Positions 20,601-32,100 of a stretch of DNA of 64,000 nucleotides are shown here, in pieces. Position 1 is the first letter of the stretch, and every line of letters begins with the position of its first letter. The position numbers were made by a program, and so were the translations under genes. Under the pieces are notes generated by a model. The model saw only the letters and a program-made list of their open reading frames with translations. It did not search any database and was not told the origin of the DNA. This DNA is from Callipepla californica brunnescens (lineage: Eukaryota; Chordata; Aves; Galliformes; Odontophoridae), in contig JALIRH010000036.1 of the NCBI GenBank assembly GCA_023055505.1, positions 2,046,001 to 2,110,000 of the forward strand. The letters run 5' to 3'.

Positions 20601-23600
20601 GCAACGCTTCTCAGCAGCTACAAAACATGAGTGTTTTTATGTCCTCTCCTCAGCCAGGCAGCCACATGACAGAGGGGGAAGCATTTAAGAGGGCTGCAGT
20701 TTCTTCTCCCTCCCCGCCATCATGGCTCAGTGGCACAGGCAGATGCTCACCAAGGTCATGCTGCCAAAATGGGCAGCAAACAGAGACTGCTACCAGGTGA
20801 TGCTGCCTCACAGCAACATCCCACAGCAGATGCTGGCTTTACAGCATCAAGGTGCTTGTCTGCTCCCAGCCAACGAAGCTCTTCTCTTATTGAACAGCCT
20901 CTGTTCGGGCAACGCTGAGCGGCAGGGACAGAAAGTCTTGCTTCCTAGTTTAAGAGTTTTGACCAATTACAAATACCTAAAGCAAATATTTGGTAAATGT
21001 TCTACAGAAATCACAGCGAGCCTGCCCCTCTCCTGGCGCTTCCTCCTGACAGCAGAAAGCACCGGTTACCCCGAGGGCTTTTCTCCAAGGCACAGCCCTA
21101 CCCGGGAAGGAAAGCGTGCCAAAACCCTGCTGACTTGTCCTCTGATCACACAAGGAGTTAGCAGGCTACGCGGGCTGGAGGTCACAGCGTCGTGCTCCAA
21201 AATACTTCCCTTTTGACTTCTGTGTACTTTGATCACATTTAGCAACAGAAGAAACACCAGCCAAAACCCCGATGCAGCCCTTCACACAACCAATGATTCA
21301 CCTGCCTCTGCTGAAGGGTGAAATCCAAAGCAGGAAACCCAGCCCGCTTCTGCCTACCTCTTGCACATCAACCCACGCAGAGAAGGCAGAAAAAAGCTCT
21401 GCAAACCTCAGTCCCTCAACACCAGCAGATAATCCCCATACCCACACACACACCCCCAGCTCAATGTGACCCCTGGGCACGGGGCTTCTATTCCCATTTT
21501 GGAGTATGGCTTCCCACCTGAAGCGTAATGATTAGTTTAACAAGGTAAACAGGCTCAAAAATGTATCTCCTTTTGAGACTTCCCTCTTCCTGAGAACCAT
21601 GCAGGCCGTACAAAAGAGAAATGAGCAATGCATTAAGTCATATATGTGTTTACCAACCCAGGCTGTCTCTCTGATGCCTCACAGATCGATCCTGCCACAA
21701 GTCTCTCAGACAGCTCACCCATTAGTCACACACCGGTTCCCCCTCTGTAACTCACTGACAAACAAATCCTCTCCATTTCAGACTTTTCAAATACCTGTAC
21801 ACTGGGTGGTTGTGCAACACAGGGCCTCGTTAGCCAGACCTGCTGGCCCCACAAAGTTCTGCTGCATCAGCTTGGTACAAAGAAGTCACACATAACACCC
21901 CCGTGCCTGCAAAATTGCTGGGGTAGGTGAAGCTAACGGAGCAGAGGTTTCTGCTTTGTGTATGGTCACTCAGGGTGGCACATACCAAACGAGCTGCTTC
22001 TTGAGCTGGCAAGCACTGCATAATTCTGATGACACAGAAAACTAGAAGACAAACAGAGCTATATTAAGAACAAATAAATCAATCAACTATCCTTTTTATT
22101 GCTACATTGAGTGACCAGGTCCGAAAGAGAAGCTGTTATCAGGTATTTTGGCTTTTTCCCTTTCAAAGGGCACCAGCTTCCTTTCAACAAATTAAGGTCT
22201 CAGTGCTGCCTGTTTCGAAAGCCAAATCTACAAAAGCTAAATGAGCTGCCATAATGACTAGGGAAACCACAGCACCTCTGCTCAGCCCAAAACTGCTTCT
22301 TACTGAGAAGCACATCCTTACAAGACCTGGTGTCTTGCTGGTTTAGGAGCCTAGACCCAGAGCCACACATACAAAGGGAAGGATGAGCACTAAATACCTT
22401 GGCATCCTTTCTGCTCTATAGAACACCCTCAGCTGGCTTTTTAGAAAGCTACATACTCAGAACTCACTTTGCTATATTTCTCCTGTTTCCTCAAACATGC
22501 ATTGAAGGGTCTGAAGAATAACTCGTCAGGTTCACAGCTGCTTACAGTGCTCAGAGAACAGTCAAAGCTGCCCCTTGGCACAGTAGGTTTTATCTTTAAT
22601 TTATTGCATATCCCTCTGGACCACGTCTATCACGTATCTCAGTTGGGCTCTATCTCAGACCCATGTCATGTAAGATATGGGTGAGCGAAACCAAAGCAAA
22701 CTCCTCAAGACAAAAACAATACTATGACTGCAGGGGCAGGCCAACTTATAAGCTCCCCCTGCACACAGCATTTCACTCACATTCTCAATAAAAGATCGAC
22801 CTTACTTAGGCAGCAGATCTCAAGCTTGCCCACTGCAGCAGATTTGTCACCAAGAAAAGCAGGTGTGCCCCAAATCTATTTCAGCTGTTAGCAACTGATG
22901 TCAGTCACGCTGTCTGCTCCCCTTCCTGCGCTGTTCCCCTTTTCAGAATCTGACTCTGGCAGCAATAGCTGCTGTAGTGACTCAGAGAGCCCCCAGCAGC
23001 ACTCACTTGCTTTAAGCAGTGAGCCATACAGAGGTCCACCTCCACAGATCCATCCCAGCTTTAACTTCCTGCAGCCACCAGCAGCAAATCTCCCTCCTGC
23101 AGGCTGCAGCATGACCTTTCTAAAATATCTTGGCTGCTAGAAGACAGCTTCCATCTCTTCTCTTACATAATAATAACTCCCACTGGAGACAGCTCAGTTT
23201 TCTCCTTGCTCTGAGTGCTTTCACAGGCACCCAAAGCCTGGACAACTGCAAGAGCAGCTGCAAGCATGGTGTCAGCTCCTAGAGAAATCTGTCAGCTCCC
23301 TGCTGAGCAGAACAAGCACAACGTCTCTGCAGCCTGGACTTGCTGGAAAGGGACTTTAGAAAAGACAGGCGGTGAGATTTCCCTTTTAGGGGTTTTGAAA
23401 GAACACCAAAAGGTACAAGCTGTGAAGACGAACAAGACAGACAACTGGTGCCTGGGATTTGAGCAGCCCTACAATTTTAAACCATTACTCCAGGCCTCAG
23501 CTATTACCAGCTCCCAGCCACAAGCGATGTCTCTTCACAGAACGATTTAATGAGAACTTAAATTAACTCTACCATCCTGGGCGAGGTTTCCCATTATCAT

Positions 23601-24338
23601 CGGATCACAGTGCTAGCAGCAGTGCCAGCCCTCCCTGGCACCTCGCAGGTGAGGGCATTGGATTACAGCTTCTATTTTGCCCCTACCCTGCTCCCTAGCT
23701 GTAACCCAACTCCTGCAGCAGCCGCTGACCAGAGCCAAGCTGCCCTCTTGCTACGGATCCAATTGTAACAGCGTCCTTCTGCCCTCTGAGCCCACAAAAC
23801 TCCCTCCAACAACAGCTCACCCCACAGATGCCAATCTCTTCCTCAAGCTACCGAGTAACGACCCCCCCCACCCCGCCTCCCGCACACGACCCGCCCATGC
23901 TACCGTCCAAGTTATGATTTTATTACGCAAAGGAAGCGTGCAGAAACGACCTGAAGCCTCTCAGCACGACAAGGACCCACGTCCAAACCATGAGAGGCAA
24001 GGGGACCGCCCAGGAGGGGCTGCGAGCTGCTCAGGGTCTTTCCAACAGCACAAGGAGCGCTGGGGCTGCGGCAGGGCCGTGGAGCCGTGCTCGGTCCGCA
24101 CCGCGGCCAAGGAGGCCGCGGTGCGGACCGAGCACGGCTCCACGGCCCTGCCGCAGCCCCGAGCCGTGCAGGCCGCGGCCCCTTTAAGAGGCCTACCAGC
24201 CGCTCAGGAGCCGCCGCCGCCGCCACCACTCCGTTCCCCACCCCTTCCCCCTCCTCCGTCCTCAGCCGAACCGGGGGCAGCCCTCACCCCGCTGTCGGCC
24301 GCCTCCTCCCAGCTCTCGGCCACCTCCTCATCTTCCAT
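14532..24338 (-). CDS. SZRD1: SUZ RNA-binding domain-containing protein 1, complete, 4 exons, 152 aa
   Basis: A small vertebrate protein with a SUZ domain, a basic RNA-binding motif, and a C-terminal SUZ-C motif; its cellular role is poorly defined. The CDS joins 24288-24338, 16392-16441, 15254-15508 and 14532-14634 to 459 bp, giving 152 aa, the same length as human. It starts [17 protein letters not shown]. The SUZ region spans about residues 42-107 ([38 protein letters not shown]). The SUZ-C end (about 111-152) includes [20 protein letters not shown] and stops at GFKQRR. Substitutions against human are few and conservative. The promoter is a CpG island shared head-to-head with FBXO42. Intron 1 is 7.8 kb; introns 2 and 3 are 882 and 619 bp. 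Confidence 0.97.
15254..15508 (-). CDS. SZRD1: SZRD1 coding exon 3 (SUZ domain)
   Basis: Encodes [20 protein letters not shown] through [10 protein letters not shown] (residues 34-118), which is the SUZ domain. The acceptor is CTATCCAG and the donor GTGAGA. Confidence 0.96.
15509..16391 (-). other. SZRD1 intron 2, no feature
   Basis: About 880 bp bounded by GTAACT and TATCCAG. An A-rich run lies near 15838-15856. No exon or repeat family is recognised. Confidence 0.8.
16392..16441 (-). CDS. SZRD1: SZRD1 coding exon 2
   Basis: This 50-bp exon encodes [16 protein letters not shown] (residues 18-33), a basic amphipathic stretch. The acceptor is CCTATAG and the donor GTAACT. Confidence 0.94.
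18879..18930 (-). mobile_element. Degraded CR1 3'-end remnant
   Basis: GGTTGGAAAAGACCTATGAT with flanking AGAATCCTC resembles the reverse complement of the CR1 tail. It is short and diverged. Confidence 0.5.
24062..24160. repeat. Perfect 47-bp inverted repeat, 5-bp loop
   Basis: The arm at 24062-24108 is the exact reverse complement of 24114-24160, with loop AAGGA at 24109-24113. The arms begin GGGGCTGCGGCAGGGCCG and are very GC-rich. It lies 127 bp downstream of the SZRD1 exon 1 donor, so the pre-mRNA could form a 47-bp hairpin. Shorter echoes (GAGCCGTGC, GGCCGCGGCC) follow at 24161-24180. Confidence 0.97.
24288..24338 (-). CDS. SZRD1: SZRD1 coding exon 1
   Basis: Encodes [17 protein letters not shown], 17 codons, with donor GTGAGG. 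An in-frame ATG further upstream would add an Arg-rich GC-derived extension; it is rejected because human begins MEDEEV. Confidence 0.95.
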
Positions 24339-24660
24339 TTTAATTCCCCTCCGCCGCCGCCGCCGCCGCCAGCGTGCGCGCCCCACCCCCCTCCTCCGTG
24401 CGCCTGCGCCGCCGCGGTCTCAGCCAATCGGCGCCCGCCCGCTGCGCCTGCGCGCTGAAGAGGGAGCGGGACAGTCCCGGGGGGGGGGGGCGGTGAGGCG
24501 CTGCGCATGCGTGGTGGCCAGCTGTGGGAAGCCACGTGCGGCGGGGGAGGGCATGAGGAGGGGAAGGCGGCGCGCTGGCGCCCCCTGGCGGGCTGGAGGA
24601 CCGACGGCAGGGAAACACACGCGTGTCACCCTCTGGGAGGAGCAGGAACCCAAGGTTTGG
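24339..24660 (-). promoter_or_regulatory. SZRD1: SZRD1 CpG-island promoter and 5' UTR
   Basis: Very CpG-rich DNA upstream of the SZRD1 ATG. It has a CCAAT box (24424-24428), an NRF1-like TGCGCATGCG (24502-24511), an E-box CACGTG (24533-24538) and a CTCF-like GCGCCCCCTGGCGG (24578-24591). There is no TATA box. Motif function is inferred. Confidence 0.7.
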
Positions 24661-24929
24661 CAAGATTTACCTCTTTCTACAACGCCTTGCGGTAAGTCCG
24701 GCAGAGGTGACGGGGCTGCTCTCACCACAGCTTGGCAAAGCTCTGGCCGGGGTCCAGCTAAGACCGGAGTTTGAATGGGGGCTGGAAAGAGAGAAGCTCA
24801 TTGGAGGACCTCCGTGCGTTGTTCTGTCATCCTTAGTTACCTCACTTAACGTCTCAACCCTCAGTGCTTGCGTTGTCCCGAGCAGCAGGAGGTATAGCTT
24901 CAACTCAAAGCCTTCAGTTCTCGCTAAAG

Positions 24930-25140
24930 ACTCACAGTGAAATCATTAAGCTTGGAAAAGACCTCTGAGAAAACCAAGTCCAGCCATCAAGACATCTCTA
25001 CCATGCCTGCCGCGTCCTCCAGTGCTGCATCTCCATGTTCCTGGAAGGTTACTCCAACACCTTCCTGGGCAGCCCGTTCCAATGCATCACTACTCCTTCT
25101 GAGAAGAATTTTTTCCTGATATCCAACCCAAATTAACAAG
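24930..25140 (-). mobile_element. CR1 LINE fragment between the SZRD1 and FBXO42 promoters
   Basis: On plus, TTGGAAAAGACCTCTGAGA, CCTGGGCAGCCCGTTCCAAT and TTTTTTCCTGATATCCAACC match the reverse-complemented CR1 3' region over about 210 bp. Confidence 0.88.
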
Positions 25141-25599
25141 GCTCCTCCCCTTTGAAGCTGAGCTGTTTGTCCCACGCTTCACACACTCACACACCGCTCC
25201 TGGCTCTGAAGGACACACACATACAGGGACCAGCTCTGCAGAGAATAGATCTGCATTTCAGTGCCTCTTCCAGCCCCTTAAAATAGCAAAGCCTTAGGGT
25301 TTTTTGAGCAGCTTTCCTTTCTATCCTTAGTCCTGGAAACTTCTTCAACACACCAGGTGTCTACACCCTCAAATCTCTGCTCTTCTGGCTGATTCTGGAA
25401 AGCCTGGGCGGTGATATGTTTATGGGTCACCCAGGAGAGCTGCGTGAGGATGGGAGGGAGGAGTGCATTATCAGGCTGTTCTTACCCAACCTCTGGCTTT
25501 TTCCAAAGGGGAACAGAAGCTGTGTTCTCCAACAGCTGGTGCCCTGCTGGGCCACCACCCCGTGCTCCCGCAGCCCAGGAACCGCCATCCCACCTCCTC

Positions 25600-25967
25600 C
25601 TCCCATCTGCGCTCCTCTCCCAACGTGGCACCCTCGCCCTCCTCCTTCCCCTCCCAACATGGCGGCGGGACGGCCCACGTGCGCGCATGGAATGCACTCA
25701 ACATGGCAACTCACGCCGAGCTCGCTGCCGTTCGGCTTGACCTTCCCAACATGGCGCTCTGCCTCCCCACGTGACTACTTGCTCCTCCCTACTCCGTCAT
25801 CACGTGAGGCAGGGCCGGGTGGCGCATGCGCAGTGTTCTCTCTGCCGCGGCCGGAGCGGCGGCGGCCGCGGCGCTGAGGGAAGATGGCGGCGCCGGTGCG
25901 AGCCGTCACCCGGGAGACGCGGCGGCCCCGGCACCGGCGGCCGTGAGGGCCCGGCCCGGCCCGGCAG
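25600..25967 (+). promoter_or_regulatory. FBXO42: FBXO42 CpG-island promoter and noncoding exon 1
   Basis: A CpG-rich block ends in a consensus donor CAG/GTGAGC at 25967/25968, the likely 3' end of noncoding exon 1. It holds four CAAC(A/G)TGGC motifs (25621, 25655, 25699, 25747), three CACGTG E-boxes (25676, 25768, 25801), an NRF1 site GCGCATGCGC (25822-25831) and a YY1-like AAGATGGCGGC (25881-25891). The transcription start is probably near 25,840-25,880. Confidence 0.7.
25884..25946 (+). other. Upstream ORF in the FBXO42 leader, 20 codons
   Basis: An ATG in strong context (AAGATGG) opens MAAPVRAVTRETRRPRHRRP and a TGA, entirely within putative exon 1. If transcription starts upstream it would be the first ORF of the FBXO42 mRNA. 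The ATG overlaps the YY1-like motif, so it may simply reflect that site. Confidence 0.4.
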
Positions 25968-26057
25968 GTGAGCAGCGATGGCTGGGCGGGAGCGACCCCT
26001 CCCCCAGGGAGCGGCCCCTCGGGGCGGGCCGGGCCCTGCGGGGGGTGATGGCCGAGC

Positions 26058-26147
26058 GTGAGGGACCCGTGTGGGGCTGAGCCCCTCCGTGAGGGCCCTG
26101 TGTGGGGCTGAGCCCCTCCGTCAGCGTTCCGTGTGGGGCTGAGCCCC
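26058..26147. repeat. 31-bp tandem repeat, about three copies
   Basis: Units at 26058-26088, 26089-26119 and 26120-26147 share TGTGGGGCTGAGCCCC. The first two differ at two positions; the third is diverged at its 5' end. It lies just inside FBXO42 intron 1 in CpG-rich DNA. Confidence 0.9.
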
Positions 26148-29100
26148 AGCCCCGTCCACTTCCCTTTATTTACCGGGGGGGGGGGTATTTAGGGCAGGGC
26201 TCCTCCCTCCCAGAGTGTTGTCGCCGTGCTGAGGGTCTCTGTCCTCAGCGCATCGTCGTTAGGGGCCTCCTGTGGGGGGGTCAAAACCCAGGGTTCCTCC
26301 CCTCCCCCCCCCCTAAAGCGGCAGTGGGGTGATGCCGAGCTGTGCTGTTCCTTATCCCCCGAGGGGCGCTGAGGATTATCGGTGCCAACACAAAGCTGAA
26401 ATAACTGCGGGTTCCCGTGCTGAGCAGCTCACACCTCGCTTTGTGGCCCTGTGGAGGCAGCCCCGTGCTGGGCTGTGCATCCCTCAGCTCAGCATCGCTC
26501 CCCATTGTCTCGCTGTTGTCTGCTGTTGTCTGCCCGTGACTTGGGAATGGCTCTTCTTGGTTGCCAAAGCCCCATGGAGCTGTGTCCCTGCGAGGGAAGG
26601 GCCCTGCTCCAGGCTTTGGAGCTCAGGCTTTGCGTTTCTGGAAGCTGTGAGCAGGAGCAGAGCCTCAGCATGAGCAGAACTTAGGGAGAACAAAAGAGAA
26701 GTCGGAGGAGGCTTGATCAACTGAAATGCATCTGTAGTATGGCGTAATGTGGGACTGTTTTGTGTTTGTAAGGTAACCCACTGAGTGCTGGGGATGTCAT
26801 TTGTATTCAAATGGCTTTAATTATTGTTAGTGAGGCTGGCTTATGCTACAGCTGGAAGAGCTTTGGCAGAAGAGTTGTTGTAACTGTGTGTGGACAGGCA
26901 GCTTTGATCTTGGTAGAAGTCTTCCCCTTTACTAAAAGGTTGTGAATCTGCTTAAAACACGTCACATCTGAGATGCTGCTGACCTAAATTTGGAACCCGA
27001 GTGTAATGACAGAGCAGCCACCTCCTGTCATCGCTCACATCCTGGAGCCCGGATCAATACATTGCATTGCAGGTGGCCTTGTGAAGCTCTGAACCGCTGA
27101 TGATGCTGCAGTATCCTCGTAAACTGCCCCATTGGTACACAGCACGTTACAGCACTTCCAGGCTGGGCTCAGGGAGCTTTCCTTTCTGGAGAACCAGACC
27201 TCTGAGCCGGGTGTTAGTAGTGAGTCTCTCCCAACTTTCCAGCTGTTTCTCTGCTTCCTTCTTCCTTAGTGTTCATGTCTCCTTCCTTTTCTTTATTCTT
27301 GTGCTGGAGCAGGGGGAGAATGCTGCTGCTTTCCCTTAGGCTGTGTCCCTCAGGGTTCCCTGGGGAAATCTCCGTGGGCTTCTCCAGTGCAGGCAGCTTC
27401 AACAACTCCTGGGTGACTTTGCATAGTGAAACATCTGTGTGTTTTTCTTCTTGTGTCACCTGATAGTTATCTGATGGGTGGCTCCACCCAAGCTGTGATC
27501 TTTCCATGGTGGCAAGTTAAGTTCTCCTCAGAGCACTTGAAGGTTTGTGTTATTGCACTTCTTCACGTATGTTGCTTCATTCTCATCCACAGAAGCACGT
27601 AGAACTTGAAAACAGAGCTCACTTGAGCCTGTTGTCACTGGGGCTTGAGTTTTCTCCGTTTGCCTGCTGGAGAAACCCAAGAATGCTTCACATGGAGACA
27701 GGGATGCTCAGTTCCCTGTGCTTTCCCAGCACATGATTGATTTTTAAATGCACATTTTCAGGGCTTCAAGGGCCGTGGGGCTGCAGCTCAGCCTGCTCTC
27801 CTCCTGCCAACTTGAGCCATTTCCACAGGATGTGACTGAGCATGTCTGGAAGAGGGTTCCCACTTTCTGTGTAAACAGAGCTGTGCATCCGAGGGAAGTT
27901 CTTTTCCCTGTGTGTTTAGTCGTGGCAGGCTTTACTGTACAACAGGCTTTGCCCTTACACATTTATAAGGTTGAGCACAGGTAAAACAAAAGCTCTTTGC
28001 TTCTGAATCACGGTGTGGGGGGAGAATAGCTACAGCAGCTTGTAGGAGGCATTCCAGGACAGGAGGTTTGGTCCAAACCCTGATAAAAGCCTTTGAGAAG
28101 AGGGCTCTGGCAGTGGAGATGTGCTTGGTGGGTGGTGCTCTGGGTGCGAGCCCCGTTCAGGTTGTGTTCCTGACGTGGGGACTGTGTGCAATTGAGATAC
28201 CTCCTGCTTTCTGATGTGCTTCGAAATTCAAGTCCAAATCCCTTTCAGACTTGCTCATGCCTTAGATGAAAGCGGAGCAGGGTGACACAGATGTGTCGAA
28301 AACTGCGGCTGGAAACTTGGGATTGTGCAAGATGTAAAAATGCGGTTGTTGCCTTCGGGAGCTTGCTATTCTGGGAGCTGCACATGTTCTCATAGAGCCT
28401 CGATTAATTCACTTTGGGTTGTGCTGCATGGTGTGTTCACTTCCCCATTTTTATGGCTATTTTAACAGTATTTATCTTTGCTAGCTCAACACCTTCTGAA
28501 ATATCTGTGAATTAAACTGAAAGCATTCGTTTTTCCCCTCTTGCCCGTGATTTGTGGCTGCATCTCTTCCCATGGTGGAGCTAAAATTACCAAGTCCAGT
28601 TCCTCGGGTGTCCATCGAGCAGCCACCTTTAATCTGTCGCTTTGAATGCGTACCCTTCCTGCATTTGTCTTCGGGCTGCCTGTTTTTTCCCTGTTGCAAC
28701 GGGGGGACAAAAGCCTCTGGGAGCAGCAGTGGTCCATTCTGCCAATGTGGGCTGAGGGGAGCCAGGCTCTGTTTGGGGTTGGAGATCTGCAGCAGGGGGT
28801 CAGGGTGAGTTGAAATTAGCTCAAGTTCCTCGCACTTTGGGTTGCTAACGTGCATTAGGCTTTTATTTCTTCTTTCTTAGTATCTTAAGTGTGGTATTTC
28901 TGAGCCTTGGCAAACAGACTTGATCTGCTGAATCCCACAGCTCATCTCGGGAGCTGCAGGAGGTGAGAGCATCCCTCAGTGCTGCTGGATGCCCTCAGCC
29001 CCTGAGTGCTAGCAATGATGACAACATTGCATCAGCACGCTCCTGTGCAGTTAGCAGCACAGCTGAAAGCTGCGGATATCGATTTGAATTAAACCTTGGC

Positions 29101-32100
29101 CACTGAGCCTGCACTAATATGTGGCTTTTTCCAGAGCATCCTTTTGTTGGCTTGAAAGACAGTACTGCTGAGCTCATCTTCGCTTCGGAGGAGACGTCCT
29201 GGGGCTGCTCGTTACTTGATTTCGTAGCGAGCAGAGGAACGCTGTGCTTTGTACAATTAGGCTGCAGGGTAGCTTTGCTCTGTGCAAACGTGAAATCCTT
29301 CCATTCCTCAGACAAAGAGCACACGGAGGGCACCAGAGGTTGGCATGTGAGTGTTAGCTCAGTGGGTTGCCCTGCAGCAAACCTTGCCCCTACCAGCATT
29401 CGTGTGGTCATGTCATTCTGTGCAGGTTTTTTGGGCTCTTTGGGCATTGAAATGGGCACTGAGATGTCTTGAAATACAGAAGTGATGCTTCTGTTGTGTT
29501 TTCAGACTTACATTTCGTACGTTCAGAAGGTGGCTGGTCTTTAGGTGTATTTTTCTAATGGTACAGTTGTTTGTTTGTCTGCAGTCCCTGTACAGGCTGA
29601 CCATTTCAGTGGCTTGGTAGCTTTAAGGGACGTCAGGAGAAGGTCGGCAGTGCTGTGCTGTTTTTCAGGCTGTATTCTAAATAATTAATTTAACAGCAGT
29701 TCTACAAGCAATGCCTGTGAGCTCCTGAACTATCTTAAGAAAGGAGGGAGATGGCAGTTATTCCCAGTATCCATTCATTGACATTATCAAGCAAGAATTT
29801 TTTGCTGAGGAATCATTGCAGGCACTTTTGGATCAGACTTGAACATCGTGTCTGTGTTGGCTGGTTTTGTCTGGGCAGATAAATCCTCAGACAGTATGTG
29901 ATATGGCATGTTTTCCTGTATGACCTTAGGATGCACTTTCAAGTCTCAGAGCCTGTTGTTTGCTTGCTTTAGGGTCGTTCTTATTTTCCAGCAAGCCAGT
30001 TTGCCTTGGTTTTGGAATTCATTTCATTACTAGAAAATCCTCAGGTGAGAATTAATGCAATTAGTGGCTTGCAGGGAGCCAGCAGAGGGAGTGCATGAGC
30101 ATAACTCGTCTTTGCGAGTCCAAGTTTAGGGTGGTTTTATTGGAGGGAATTAAGAGCAAACCTAGATGCGGGCCTGCATTTTGAATCAGAGAGTGGCATA
30201 TAGATGGCTGGATTGCCATTTAACCAAAGGCTAACTGTGTTTAATGCCCAGCATGGTTAAATCTGGGGGTTGTCGGCCAACAGCACGTGCACGGGTTCCA
30301 GCAGCTGCTTCTGTGCTTCTCCAACCAGGTTTTCCACAACTTGAGCTAGTTTCGGGTTAATGACACCAGCAAGAGACAGCCTTCAGTCACCTTTGCTGTG
30401 GATGCTTTTGGCTTTTTGAAGATGGGATATTTGAGTTCCCCGCTTAATTAGTGGCTTTCTGCAGTGATGTCTAGTCCTGGCACTTTTGCCTTTTGGTCTG
30501 GTTCTCGGTTGATGAATATTTTATTAAGCTTTTAAGCCAGTTCTGATGCTTCTGGTTTCCTTCTGTTCATCTCATTAGCAGATTCTAGTGACACGTTTTA
30601 CTACATGCACTTGAAGCTTGCTGCTATTGAACACCACGGCTGACTTTAATTCTCCTGAGCCATGCACTGAGTGAGACGTGTACACAACATGTGCTGCCTA
30701 GGTTAAAATCCAGAACGAGCCTCAGGTTTTCTTCATAATTTTTCAGTGCTTTCATTCCATAGGAAGATAGCTTGGGCAGTGTAATGCTGGATTTGCTTGC
30801 AGGTTTGTCTCCAGAGCCCTCCCAGCAGCGCTGGTTCTCCAGGCAGGGCGTGCAGCACGGAGGTGGCTGAGAGAAGGAGAGATTGGAATTTTGCAACTTG
30901 CAGATGGAATTTAGGAAACCTTTTTGATCAGAGTTGGAGTCTGACATGGAGGAAAAGACGATTTCCTGATGAAAAGCATCTGAAGGGGAAAGGCAGTGCT
31001 TCAAAGAACTGGGAACTGCCGGTTTTGTAGGGCTGCTGCCCCAAGCTCGGTGCAGGTGTCTGCAAGGTCTCGCTCATTCATCCTTCCAGCACTGCCATGT
31101 TAGGTCAGATACTCATGGGGCAGTGCAGACAGGATATTGCTCATTGTTCTGTTTCCCAGAGGCTTTGCTTTTTTTTTTTTTTTTTGCCTAAAATCTGCTT
31201 TTGTTTTCTTCTCCTTGCTGAACTTGTCTGGCAGTCTCGCTGGTGCAAGTGTCTGAGGGCTTGGAGCAGTGCGTTATTTAACACTCAGCGCTAACAGAAC
31301 AAAATGATATCCCTACCTCAAATCACAGGCAATTAACAGTGCTGATACTGTTAATCATTTGAAGCAGGGCTGCTGTAGTGGTGTTAGCAGGAGGGAGGGA
31401 AGCTGCCATCCAAGCTGTGATTGGAGTAGCTGCTCCGGAGCCCTTGGAGCCTTGTTTTGAACTGGCTAAGCAAATAAGCCCCAAATGCTCTAAATGTGCC
31501 CTCGAACACAGCTCTGCTGTGCTGATGAGGCTGGTGACAAGCAGAACAGGCGCTTGCAAAGTATGAGGAAGTGTCTGTAGAGGCTGGAGGCAGTTGCTGT
31601 CTTCCACCCCTAAATTAACCCCATAGCTTCTGCTTGCCAAGCGCAATTAAATGTTCTGCGGAGTCCCTTTCTCCTTCCAGCCGAAGCAGGCAGCCAGGGC
31701 TGGGCCATTTAACACACCTTGGTTTCTTTCTTTCTTCCTTTCCCAAGCCAGAACGTAGCTTCTACAATTATGCTTGGATAGTGAGTTCTTTGTGGCATGT
31801 GAAAATGAGCATTCCCTTCTGAGTAACACGCCGTGACTCAGTACTACTGCATGGCTGCTTATTTTCATTCAAGAGCTTATTTTCAGTCAAGAACTTCCCC
31901 TTTGGAGGATTTTCTTTTCCTAAAATCCGTTTGACTTTATAAAACGAAGTCGTCAGAAGCTCTGCGGGTTCAGGCACTTCTTCAACAGCTGAGCAGTGGA
32001 GGAGGGATCTCGGGATGCAGAGCAACCCACGCCTGTGAGCTGGGGTCTGTGGGACCAGGAGTGATGCCTGCAGGTAGGGAAACCTGGATGCGTCAGGAGG

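Larger units (their letters stand above)
16442..24287 (-). other. SZRD1 intron 1
   Basis: A 7.8-kb intron. It holds a small CR1 remnant near 18879 and, at its 5' end, the perfect inverted repeat at 24062-24160. Frames up to 164 aa inside it (for example plus 20722-21216) resemble no family and have intron-like composition. The rest shows nothing I can name. Confidence 0.75.

Noticed and set aside
20722..21216. 164-codon plus-strand frame in SZRD1 intron 1
   Set aside because: No recognisable family, intron-like composition and no promoter or splice context.
24204..24386. Longer SZRD1 start beginning MGRARW
   Set aside because: The Arg-rich extension comes from GC triplet runs; the conserved protein starts at MEDEEV (24336-24338).
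23677..24774. 365-codon plus-strand frame across the SZRD1 promoter
   Set aside because: It runs antisense through SZRD1 exon 1, the inverted repeat and the CpG island; low stop frequency follows from high GC.
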